Source: CAZAGT01 sp964484515 (GTDB taxonomy: Bacteria > Desulfobacterota > DSM-4660 > Desulfatiglandales > HGW-15). From it: a stretch of 26,009 bases of DNA. The notes beneath the pieces were generated by a model. It ran no database searches, was not told where the DNA came from, and saw only the letters and a list, made by a program, of their open reading frames with translations. How positions within the stretch are numbered: the first letter of the stretch is position 1; every line of letters begins with the position of its first letter. The stretch is from contig CAZAGT010000024.1 of the NCBI GenBank assembly GCA_964484515.1, positions 1 to 26,009 of the forward strand. Direction: 5' to 3'. Positions 16,571 to 23,807 of this stretch are shown here, piece after piece. Position numbers and translations under genes: made by a program.

Positions 16571-16766
16571 ATCCGGAGAGGTGGGCGGAAAAAGCGGCGC
16601 GACTGACCGTAGGCGTCGGTTGAGTCCGCGCGGGCCGGTGGGATTGACGTTTGGACGACCGTCGGAATGACGTCTTTGCCCCGTATGCTTTTTCAGGTCG
16701 GGGCGGGTAGAGATCATGCCCGGCACGCGACGTCTTCGGGTTTGGCGAGTCATGGTAGGCTAGGTG
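16571..16766. other. Intergenic region between converging genes
   Basis: This 196-bp GC-rich spacer lies between a plus-strand and a minus-strand gene that converge. It has no supported coding frame. A stem GCCCCG/CGGGGC at about 16678-16703, with a 15-base loop containing T5, is the best hairpin, but it has no flanking T run. Shared termination is expected here by layout but is not demonstrated. Confidence 0.35.
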
Positions 16767-17654
16767 CTATGCGCTCAACAAAATAGTGTCACATATTCGT
16801 TGCCAACTGTTTGGTATCATGTGTGGTGCGGTAAGGCGGTCTGGAGCCAGGTAAGCGTATTCTAACTCGAGGTGCTGGTACTGGGTGATAATTTGGGTGA
16901 AATGGTCCTCTATCACCGTTGAGTCGGGGTCGAGGTTCCGAATGACGGCAAGGCCTGAAGGCCATGTGGGTATCGTGTGGACGGTCAGGTCCGGGCGATA
17001 TGCCCTGAGGCAGGGGAGTAGCTTCCAGACATCGCCGCACCAGAACTCCGTAGCCTGTTCCCGAGCTGCCACGAGGCGGGTGATAGGGAGGCAATCGTGG
17101 ACGAGGACGATGGTCTGAGCGTCAGCGTACTTTTCGAGATTGGCAAAGTCTTTTATAGCCTGGTCAAAGAGGTGTAACCCGTCAATAAAGGCCAAAGCCA
17201 GCCTTGGTTCGCCCAGTTCGTGGAACAAATCGTAGGACGTGAAGAAGTCATCGCTCGCAGTGGGATATAATTTTGCTCGAGAAGGGATCGGTATTGAAAT
17301 GCAGGGTGTGGGTTCGATACCGATGACCTTTGTCGGAGGCTTGGCGCATGCGAGTGATGCTCCGGCCGCAACGCCAATCTCAACGTAGGTTTGGGGTTTC
17401 AGTCTGTCATGGAGATGCGAGATGATCGTGAGATAATCGTCGCCCGGAAACAAGGCCTTAGCCATGAGGACATGAGCTGAGGTAAGGTGTTCGCACCGCG
17501 AGAGGGCTCGTCTTGAACATCGCCAAGCCTCTTCGGTTGCTCCTTGACGAAGGCGATGTTCACCGCGCGCAACCCAGTATTCCGCCCTTCGGAGCGCGAG
17601 TTTTTTTTTAGGCCAAGCAAGAAGCTTTCCGCGATTTGAGCACGTAGCGTTCAT
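16767..17654 (-). CDS. Class I SAM-dependent methyltransferase (Methyltransf_24 type)
   Basis: A 295-residue product read from the ATG at 17654, which has GAGG about nine bases upstream. The open frame extends further upstream without family support. The N-terminal third is basic and helical, with a TPR-like stretch (EEAWRCSRRALSRCEHLTSA). The core shows YVEIGVAAGASLACA as motif I, KVIGIEPTP as the acidic strand, LALAFIDGLHLFDQAIKDF as motif II and IVLVHDCLP. This is the pattern of the Methyltransf_24 group, which includes metal-dependent sugar methyltransferases. It faces away from the GT2 gene at 17873, so it has its own promoter, and it is the first minus-strand gene. Confidence 0.85.
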   Translation of the reverse strand: MNATCSNRGKLLAWPKKKLALRRAEYWVARGEHRLRQGATEEAWRCSRRALSRCEHLTSAHVLMAKALFPGDDYLTIISHLHDRLKPQTYVEIGVAAGASLACAKPPTKVIGIEPTPCISIPIPSRAKLYPTASDDFFTSYDLFHELGEPRLALAFIDGLHLFDQAIKDFANLEKYADAQTIVLVHDCLPITRLVAAREQATEFWCGDVWKLLPCLRAYRPDLTVHTIPTWPSGLAVIRNLDPDSTVIEDHFTQIITQYQHLELEYAYLAPDRLTAPHMIPNSWQRICDTILLSA

Positions 17655-17872
17655 CTTCTGACCTCGATGATTTGATGCGCCATTGGGGATGAGCACACTC
17701 CCGGCTATCGCGCATTTGAAAAAGAAGGTGCTTTCGTTCCTGGTCTGCGAGGACTGAACGTTGACAAGAGCGTTAGTACATCTTTCCGGAAAAAGCAATT
17801 GAAAACTGGAGCCGAGGACCCATCGCGACAGAAGACCTTGAGGTTAAAGCGCCTAGGGTCAATGGTTAAGCC
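17655..17872. other. Divergent intergenic region
   Basis: This 218-bp spacer separates divergent genes and must hold promoters for both. A TTGACA lies at 17761-17766 on the plus strand, but nothing resembling a -10 box follows at 16-18 bp, so no promoter is assigned. I see no inverted repeats or operators. Confidence 0.35.
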
Positions 17873-18800
17873 ATGATCGCTGATATATCTTATCTGATCC
17901 TGAATTACAATCCAGCCGGAGAGGCGGTTGCGCAGAAAGTGCTAGGAGCGACCATCGAGAGCCTTTACACACGCAAGAGCCAGTGTCTGAGAAGCGAGAT
18001 CTTGTTGCTGGATCAAGGCACGACTTGGAATCATCGTAACTGGCTGATTCAAAGACAAGAACAATACGGCTTTTCAACGATTTTGCTGAATCGAAATATC
18101 GGAATTAGCGGCGCGGTGAATTTTTTTGTGCGTACCACGCGATCACCGGCGATTGCACTGATTACCTCGGATGTCGTCGTCACGCAGGGTATGGATGAGG
18201 ATCTCTTTCAAAAGGTGGAAATTCCGGAAGTCTACCAGGCCACGCCGTTTACCGATAGAAGCGACCTCGACTACCAGACCTGGGTGCCCGATGAGCCCTT
18301 TGGGTCGGAAACCGTGAACCTGGAGGCGCTGAAACGGAAGCAACGTGGTTGGATTGCAAACGTGCTCGAGCGGCCGCAGAAGGGTTAGGNNNNNNNNNNG
18401 TTATCTTCGGTGTATCGGCACGGAGCTCAATGTGATCTTTTGGCCCCGCAGAGCCTTCAACCGGATCGGATATTTTGACGAACGTTGGCGAGCATGCCAC
18501 GAAATCAATGATTTTTCCTTGAGATGCTTTTTAGACGGAGGATGTACGGCGGTCAGCAGCGATTCATTCGTATGGCACCACCATAAGATGACAACGAAGA
18601 GCGGAGCCATTGACCAGCTGTACGCTAACAACCGCTGGCCGGAAGAGTCACGCGCCAAGTGGGACCAGAAGTGGCCGCAGATTGACAGCTATATCGACAT
18701 CTATAAACCGCTGAAGAACAAGAGAATCGAAGATTTCAAAGAATTTAGGGGTAGATTTCGCCACAATCTCTTCCAACCGTTTGAGCAGGTTCCAGGGTGA
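17873..18800 (+). CDS. Family 2 glycosyltransferase interrupted by an assembly gap
   Basis: Two open frames flank the 10-N gap and read as the two halves of one GT2 enzyme. The N-terminal part, 17873 to the false TAG at 18386, carries ISYLILNYNP at the start, LNRNIGISGAVNFFV and the nucleotide-binding ALITSDVVV. After the gap the C-terminal part reads ELNVIFWPRRAFNRIGYFDE and WRACHEINDFSLRC, the acceptor-side block of GT2 proteins, then FVWHHH. Overlapping the contig ends on the shared GTTA gives GGTTATCTT, which removes the stop and joins the frames in phase. The result is a continuous protein of about 303 residues. The stop is therefore probably an artefact of the contig edge. The sugar is unknown. 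Confidence 0.75.
18390..18399. other. Scaffold gap (10 N)
   Basis: A run of ten N bases lies inside the GT2 gene. The sequence before it ends GGGTTAGG and the sequence after it starts GTTATC. The overlap on GTTA suggests that the true gap is zero or negative and that the final GG before the Ns is an error. Confidence 0.95.
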
Positions 18801-18869
18801 AAGTAGTTGGCTGGCTCATCGCGAGCGTGTCTCTGAGACACCTTCGAGAACAGGGCATAATCGAAAGCC

Positions 18870-20090
18870 ATGTATCGCACCTCTCGTAAAGTGGTGATCT
18901 CGAAAACGCTCTGTTTCCTGTTATTGATGGGGACTTTTGCCACTGCGGGCCTCCCGTTGTGGGTGGACTCGCTGGCTGCAGCGTTTTTCCTAATGCTCAC
19001 CATCAGGGTGGAATGCCGCAACTTGGCCCTGCTAGCCGGTTCGTTGGTATTAGCCATGATCATGTCCGAGGCCATCTTTCCGTTGCTGCCGGACAAACCC
19101 GAGATCCACTACCGTCCCCACGAGAAATACCACACCCGGGTCAACTATCAACCGAACGTGGATGTGAACTTTGACGTTCCTCACGGGGACTTGGTTGCGA
19201 TGGATAGGATGGCACCGGCATCTATTCGGGAATCCCGTCAAATCCATTTCAAGACCGATGGTTTGGGTTACCGGAACGACTCCGATTACCAGGGGGAATC
19301 AATTATTCTGGCCGGCGACTCCCTTGTAGTTGGGAATGGCACGGATCAATCCGAAACGTTACCAAACGTATTGCGCCGTGAATATGGCATTGAAACCTAT
19401 TCTGTTGCCTACGCCAGCTATCCTCGTGACTATTGCCGACGCGTCAAGGAATTTGTTGAGCATGTCAATCCAAACGTAGATGCCTTGATCTTTATCTTCG
19501 AAGGCAATGACTTTATCGTTCCGAAGCGAGTTCCAGATGCGCCGACCATGTATGACAAGCTAAAGATCCGGGTCATCACGTTCCTGGGTCTGGACTATCC
19601 GCGGTTGATTTTTAACGCCGCCCGCCGGGCGGGCTGGTTCCTGTATCGGCCGAAACTCGAACCCGTCGAAGTCTACCGAGTCGGCGAGCACGACATGGGC
19701 TTTTACGGAAACTATGTGGACGTCGTCATCGCGGAACATCCTCAGCTTAGCATGGAACGAAAAGACTGCCCACCGGAGGTCATCTCCCGGGTCAAGGCCG
19801 TATTCTTTATCCCAACAAAGTACCGAGTCTATTTTGACCTTCTGCCCGACAGATTGGGGCGTACCGTCAAGGAGCCTGCGCCGGGTCTTGAGGTCCTTCA
19901 TCGATTTTTCAAGCCGTATGACATCCCAGTGATCGATTTGACCCCAGCTCTGAAGAAAGAGGCGAGCGAACTACTCCAAGCCGAAGGTCGTTACGTTTAT
20001 TGGCGGGATGATACGCATTGGAATGGGGCCGGTATCAGAACGGCTGCAGAAGAAGTGGCGAAATTTGTCAGGCAACACCTCCGCGGCTGA
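18870..20090 (+). CDS. SGNH hydrolase/acyltransferase-like protein with N-terminal membrane segments
   Basis: A 406-residue protein. Two hydrophobic segments, at about residues 9-25 and 50-68, put the rest of the chain outside the cytosol if they span the membrane. The SGNH features are SIILAGDSLVVGNG at 144-157 with the GDS serine at 151, FIFEGNDF at 208-215 as block III, and WRDDTHWNGAG at 378-388 with the Asp and His of the catalytic pair. The pattern is like the AlgX/AlgJ-type glycan O-acetyl transferases and related extracytoplasmic SGNH proteins. An acetyl-modifying role on the exported glycan is an inference. No partner membrane-bound O-acyltransferase is in the window. The start is an ATG without a strong ribosome site. 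Confidence 0.78.
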   Translation: MYRTSRKVVISKTLCFLLLMGTFATAGLPLWVDSLAAAFFLMLTIRVECRNLALLAGSLVLAMIMSEAIFPLLPDKPEIHYRPHEKYHTRVNYQPNVDVNFDVPHGDLVAMDRMAPASIRESRQIHFKTDGLGYRNDSDYQGESIILAGDSLVVGNGTDQSETLPNVLRREYGIETYSVAYASYPRDYCRRVKEFVEHVNPNVDALIFIFEGNDFIVPKRVPDAPTMYDKLKIRVITFLGLDYPRLIFNAARRAGWFLYRPKLEPVEVYRVGEHDMGFYGNYVDVVIAEHPQLSMERKDCPPEVISRVKAVFFIPTKYRVYFDLLPDRLGRTVKEPAPGLEVLHRFFKPYDIPVIDLTPALKKEASELLQAEGRYVYWRDDTHWNGAGIRTAAEEVAKFVRQHLRG

Positions 20091-20182
20091 CCTGACGCGG
20101 GTCGGTCCTAAATGCTTTTCGCAGCGTGACATAATCTGTTTTCGATTCGGATCACTAGCACACACCTCGCAGGAGCCGGAAA

Positions 20183-21142
20183 ATGAACGGAACCACCGGT
20201 GTTGTCATGGCTACCTATAATGGAGAGCGGTTTATAGAAGAACAAATGGAAAGCATCGTCGGGCAGACGTTGACCCCAGATGTCATTGTTGTGGTGGACG
20301 ACAAATCGACGGACGCGACACCGAAGATATTGAAGCAGTACGCTCGTCGCTATAGCAATATCGAAGTCTATGAAAACCATGAGAATACGGGGTGTATAAG
20401 AACTTTTGTCAAAGGCATTTCACTGTGCCATGCGGACTATGTCGCCCTATCAGATCAGGATAACATATGGCACCCTGAGAAACTCGAAAAATGCTTGCAG
20501 AGTTTGCAGCAAAACAAAGGGTGTGGTCTGTGTTATCACGATGCAGATTTGATATATGGGGATGGGACACGTTTAGGGGCTAGCCTTTGGGAGCTTAGCG
20601 ATCTACATTATCCCTTGTCTCGTAAAGAAGCACAAGAGATCCTTCTGGGGACAAGGGTGCCGGTGTTGGGGTTTACAATCGTTTTTGAACGTGAGCTTAG
20701 AGACTATATCATTCAGAATCCCGGCGACGCATTTTGCAGCCATGACTGGTGGATTTGTGCGATAGCCTTCTTCTTGTATGATCCAGTCTATCTTGAGACA
20801 AAGCTTACCCGGTTCAGGTTACACCGTCAGCAAGAGAGTGGAGCCATGGATTGTCTGCTGGAAAATACGAGATTTCAAGTTAAGAAAAGTATCACGGATT
20901 GGAAAAGAGTCAGGAAGAACGTGCTCAGAATTTGGTACAATCTTTTCCATTCTCGAGAAGTCAAAGCAAAACGGGAATGGGATGAAAGCAGGCGAGAGAT
21001 GGAATTTGCAGATGGCCTCGAAAGGTTTCTGGGAATCATTGAGCGCAAGAGCAAATTCGGTACGTCGATCGACACGAGTGGAATCGTCAACAGCTTGGCG
21101 AAGAGAAAGCAGAAGTTCGTGCCTGGCGCTTCATTACGTTGA
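20183..21142 (+). CDS. Family 2 glycosyltransferase (rhamnosyltransferase-like)
   Basis: A 319-residue GT-A enzyme. VVMATYNGERFIEEQMESI at about residues 7-25 is the usual first strand, VVVDDKSTDATP at 36-47 is the first acidic motif, and ADYVALSDQDNIWHPEKL at about 84-101 has the S-D-Q-D segment that replaces DXD in rhamnosyltransferase-like GT2 proteins. The C-terminal part is basic and helical. The start is well supported by AGGAG seven bases upstream of the ATG. The donor could be dTDP-rhamnose, but no rhamnose pathway gene is in the window, so this stays open. It converges on the minus-strand methyltransferase 47 bp away. Confidence 0.9.
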   Translation: MNGTTGVVMATYNGERFIEEQMESIVGQTLTPDVIVVVDDKSTDATPKILKQYARRYSNIEVYENHENTGCIRTFVKGISLCHADYVALSDQDNIWHPEKLEKCLQSLQQNKGCGLCYHDADLIYGDGTRLGASLWELSDLHYPLSRKEAQEILLGTRVPVLGFTIVFERELRDYIIQNPGDAFCSHDWWICAIAFFLYDPVYLETKLTRFRLHRQQESGAMDCLLENTRFQVKKSITDWKRVRKNVLRIWYNLFHSREVKAKREWDESRREMEFADGLERFLGIIERKSKFGTSIDTSGIVNSLAKRKQKFVPGASLR

Positions 21143-21189
21143 AGCGCGCTTCGGTGGCGATGAAGTGGGCAGGGAAAAGCTGGCTACTC

Positions 21190-22017
21190 TCAGGATTCAG
21201 GTCTGGCGATGACGGCCACGCTATTACCGGAGTACAACTTGGCGATGGGTCGTGCGAAGAGGTTAAGGACGGGAATGCGCCGCAGTCTCTCTTTGACCAC
21301 ATCCGAGTGATAGTTCTTGCGCTTGATCACCTTAAAGCCATGCTTTTGAAGCAATAGGGTTAGTGTCTTGGATGTGAAGTGCCAAAGATGGTATGGCAAT
21401 GACCAGCCATCCCAGTCCTGCCACTGGCGTTGGGCGTCCGTGCCTTCATAGTCGGGTACGTCAACGACCAGGATGCCATCCGGTTTTAACCAGGACTTCG
21501 CCGTCCGCAGAGCGAGTTGGGGATCCGGCGAATGCTCCAGAAAGTGCCACATCGTGATGATGTCGAAAGAGTGGGGAGGGAATTCTACATCCGCGAATTT
21601 TCCCACGCTCACCGGTAGTCCGAGCTTGTGGGTAGCGTATTGGGCCGCCCATCTGGAGACGTCCAGACCGGCTACGTCGTATCCTTTCCGCTGACACGCA
21701 GCGAGGAAATAGCCGTACCCGCATCCGATATCGAGCAGGCGGCCGGCAGGCTTGAGGGCTTTGATAAAGCGAGTACGATGCTCTTCCGCGCGAAGCTTCT
21801 TCCAAAATGCTGGCGAATCCGGATCAAGACCACCGTCGTAGTGATTGGCGAAGTAGTCGCTGCGATACAGCTGTTTGATCTCTTCCTCAGAGGGGCGTGG
21901 ATCAAGAGAGCCCAAGCCACAATCGGTGCAGCGGCGTACATACCATGGATCTTTGTGGATCAGGAGCTCTCTTTTTCGGGTGCCGCATATGATGCAGGCT
22001 TGGGGTGCCCTTTCCAT
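21190..22017 (-). CDS. SAM-dependent methyltransferase with N-terminal zinc ribbon
   Basis: A 275-residue protein. Residues 8-34 carry two Cys-x-x-Cys pairs (CIIC and CTDC), followed by GLGSLDPRPSEEE. This is the zinc-ribbon head found on many Methyltransf_23 proteins of sugar clusters. The core shows RLLDIGCGYGYFLAAC as motif I, VAGLDVSRWAA, SFDIITMWHFLEHSPDP as the post-II segment and GILVVDVPDYEG. Such proteins are often C- or O-methyltransferases on nucleotide sugars or on glycan ends, and the target here is unknown. The ATG is preceded by AAAGGGA at seven bases, on the minus strand at 22025-22031. Confidence 0.9.
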   Translation of the reverse strand: MERAPQACIICGTRKRELLIHKDPWYVRRCTDCGLGSLDPRPSEEEIKQLYRSDYFANHYDGGLDPDSPAFWKKLRAEEHRTRFIKALKPAGRLLDIGCGYGYFLAACQRKGYDVAGLDVSRWAAQYATHKLGLPVSVGKFADVEFPPHSFDIITMWHFLEHSPDPQLALRTAKSWLKPDGILVVDVPDYEGTDAQRQWQDWDGWSLPYHLWHFTSKTLTLLLQKHGFKVIKRKNYHSDVVKERLRRIPVLNLFARPIAKLYSGNSVAVIARPES

Positions 22018-22135
22018 GAATGATTCCCTTTACATCACAAACGGAGATACGAATATCCCGAGGTGTTTCCTGTTCCGCCGAAGTCAGAATGTGTAGTCAC
22101 TTGGCGACGGGTTGCGGTTAATGGCGGGATGGCGC

Positions 22136-23146
22136 CTAGTTCCGAAACGATTCCAGAGCCTGCTTGCAGCGGTTTTTGTATGTATGATCGGCTAGGGTTC
22201 TCTTGAATCCTCTTTGCGCGATTTCATCTCGTGCCTCTCCATGGCTGAGATAATACAATATCTTTTCCTGTAAGTCTGCTACATTTCTGTATGAAACCAT
22301 TTCACGACCCTCTTCGAAATATCGGGCAAGTTCAGGCTGCGAATCCACCAATTGAAACCCTCGCGCGGCCATGATGTCGAACGTCCTGGGATTCAAACCG
22401 CGCGTAGATTGTTCGTGGTGGATGTTCAGGTTGATCATGGACCGGTTATAAATTTGATTAATCTGATAGGGAGGCAGTTTGCGGTTAAGGAGGATAGATC
22501 TCGCCAAATAGGGGTATCGTTGCCTGTATCTCTTTCTCTTTGAAGGTTTCTTGAAGGCGGGGAAGGTCCCTAGAGCGGCAAATCGTAAATGTCTGCCGAC
22601 ACACATCTTTGCGACCTCTTCCAGAATGGGTAGCCTGATGTCATGGCCGGCTCCAACAAAACTTACATGATACGTCTTTTGTGGGTCAGCCAGAGGTCTG
22701 TAAAGACGATCGTCGGTTGCCTGGGGTAGATAGACTCCTTGAGGAAACGTCTCGAGGTCGGAAGGTTCAAATAAGAAAACGCGAGAGAACATGCTTACCG
22801 AAGAAAGCGGAAGATTGATATTCTTGAGCGCGTCGACGACCCATAGGGCGGAATAGGAGCGCCTATTCAGCTTCGCGATAGTAGCCTGGAGTAATACTTC
22901 ACCATTGATGCAGAAGACAATATCCGGCTCGAAAATATCGTATGTATCAAGCAGGGCACTGTTGATTTTGTTCAGGATAAGCCGTGCGCGAGTTCTCTTG
23001 AAGTAGTTCGGGTAGTTGAGCTTCGAGACGTTGGTATTCCTATGTTCGAACGTTTCGGCACGGAGTTCCTGGGACTCAAATGCCCGCGCTAGGGAACAGA
23101 GATATCCCTCGTACACATTGTGTCCGCATATCAGGATCTTCTTCAT
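22136..23146 (-). CDS. CgeB-like glycosyltransferase (PF13524 type)
   Basis: The product is 336 residues from the ATG at 23146. The open frame continues to 23227, but the earlier residues are not family-like. It begins MKKILICGHNVYEGYL, the first strand of a GT-B fold. The donor domain shows YHVSFVGAGHDIRLPILEEV, MINLNIHHEQSTRGLNPRTF and FDIMAARGFQLVDSQPELARYF, then FEEGREMVSYRNVADLQEKI. This is the same ending as the CgeB-like protein encoded at 11565, so the two are paralogues in one cluster, on opposite strands. The sugar donor is unknown. It is probably co-transcribed with the downstream minus-strand methyltransferase, 118 bp away. Confidence 0.83.
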   Translation of the reverse strand: MKKILICGHNVYEGYLCSLARAFESQELRAETFEHRNTNVSKLNYPNYFKRTRARLILNKINSALLDTYDIFEPDIVFCINGEVLLQATIAKLNRRSYSALWVVDALKNINLPLSSVSMFSRVFLFEPSDLETFPQGVYLPQATDDRLYRPLADPQKTYHVSFVGAGHDIRLPILEEVAKMCVGRHLRFAALGTFPAFKKPSKRKRYRQRYPYLARSILLNRKLPPYQINQIYNRSMINLNIHHEQSTRGLNPRTFDIMAARGFQLVDSQPELARYFEEGREMVSYRNVADLQEKILYYLSHGEARDEIAQRGFKRTLADHTYKNRCKQALESFRN

Positions 23147-23333
23147 TGGCTGTGAGTCTCTTTTCAGAAGCGGAAATGGCCCTGCCAGGAAGGCGCCGAT
23201 TATAGTGTCTCGTCGGCGAGAGGTCAATCGGAATTCGATTCCGGGCCGCGTTAGGGATTCCCCCGAACAGGCATTGGGCTTTTCTCAGAGATGGGCAGCT
23301 GGCGGTCACCCCGGGGCGCTGCCCGGGATCAAT

Positions 23334-23341
23334 TTATTGCC
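23334..23341. repeat. Left copy of the target-site duplication TTATTGCC
   Basis: TTATTGCC directly borders the left inverted repeat. The same eight bases follow the right inverted repeat at 23710-23717. In both copies a T precedes, so the duplication can also be read as nine bases. Confidence 0.7.
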
Positions 23342-23709
23342 GGCTCCTCACAAGAATCTGTGGATCAGTAGGTCGGTATCGATGCCACAATCGATTGAAC
23401 TCACATCTATTTCCGATCGAAATCCGGAATTTGCGATTTCAAACGGATCGCCGCGGAGTCTGGTGAGAGGGCTGTGATCTCTTTTCTTCGATTCCGGGGC
23501 TCCCGGACTGGTCTTTTCAATGCCCTATCTGCGGGGGAGTTCTGCCCCTCCGACATTCCCCTCGACTTCGCTCGGGGCTGCGGTTTCCCCCACAGATAAG
23601 CCATGAAAAGACCGCGCCCTCCCGCCAGTCACTTCGAAAAGACACCACAGCCCCCCCACGCTTGGAGGCTGGAGACTGTTTTGTCGCCCACATGTTCTTG
23701 TGAGGAGCT
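23342..23709. mobile_element. 368-bp non-autonomous (MITE-like) element with terminal inverted repeats and target duplication
   Basis: The left end GCTCCTCACAAGAA (23343-23356) is a perfect inverted copy of TTCTTGTGAGGAGC (23695-23708). The match continues, with two mismatches, through TGTGG, for about 22 bp in total. TTATTGCC flanks both ends as a direct repeat. No transposase frame is present. The interior holds a strong imperfect hairpin at 23469-23653. An 8- or 9-bp duplication with ~22-bp inverted ends is typical of DDE-type insertion sequences, so this is probably a deletion derivative mobilised in trans. The family cannot be named from the ends alone. Confidence 0.75.
23469..23653. repeat. 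Long imperfect palindrome inside the MITE-like element
   Basis: Two arm pairs are nested. The outer pair is GGGCTGTG-x3-TCTTTTC at 23469-23486, with its inverted copy at 23636-23653 (16 of 18 bases). The inner pair starts GGTCTTTTCA at 23510-23538, with its inverted copy at 23586-23613 (about 24 of 28 bases). The apex contains CCCCTCGACTTCGCTCGGGG at 23558-23577, a REP-like word seen in many genomes. A transcript across it would fold into a rod-like stem. Confidence 0.7.
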
Positions 23710-23717
23710 TTATTGCC
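23710..23717. repeat. Right copy of the target-site duplication TTATTGCC
   Basis: This is identical to the left copy at 23334-23341. Its TTGCC also forms most of the -35 hexamer of the promoter candidate, so the insertion appears to have duplicated promoter sequence. Confidence 0.7.
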
Positions 23718-23741
23718 TTTCAAAGCTAAAAGCATTATGAT
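23713..23741 (+). promoter_or_regulatory. Candidate sigma70-type promoter for the carbamoyltransferase operon
   Basis: TTGCCT at 23713-23718 (four of six to consensus) and TATGAT at 23736-23741 (five of six) are separated by 17 bp. They lie about 65-95 bp upstream of the TTG start. It is the best -35/-10 pair in the window. The -35 box lies in the duplicated target sequence of the adjacent element. Confidence 0.45.
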
Positions 23742-23807
23742 CACGTATCGTACATATCTTCTCAGCAGTATCGGTGATATATCTTATTTCTTCTGGAGGA
23801 AAGGGGA

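Larger units (their letters stand above)
23147..23807. other. Long non-coding region holding a repeat element and a promoter
   Basis: This 661-bp region lies between divergent genes. More than half is the terminal-inverted-repeat element at 23342-23709. To its left (23147-23341) I find no gene, only GC-rich spacer that must carry the promoter of the minus-strand pair. To its right lies the candidate promoter at 23713-23741 and the leader of the carbamoyltransferase gene. Confidence 0.55.

Noticed and set aside
16678..16703. GCCCCG/CGGGGC hairpin between converging genes as a bidirectional terminator
   Set aside because: The 15-base loop and the absence of T or A runs on either side make it weak.
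17761..17766. Perfect TTGACA in the divergent spacer as a -35 box
   Set aside because: No -10-like hexamer follows at 16-18 bp.
17881..17892. The word GATATATCTTAT at 17881 and again at 23775 as a shared operator
   Set aside because: The first copy is inside coding sequence and there is no extended similarity.
18365..18377. CTCGAGCGGCCGC (overlapping XhoI and NotI sites) just before the N gap, suggestive of a cloning linker
   Set aside because: The bases are in phase with the GT2 frame and encode part of a continuous protein, and GCGGCCGC-type words occur elsewhere in this GC-rich window, so chance is more likely than vector.
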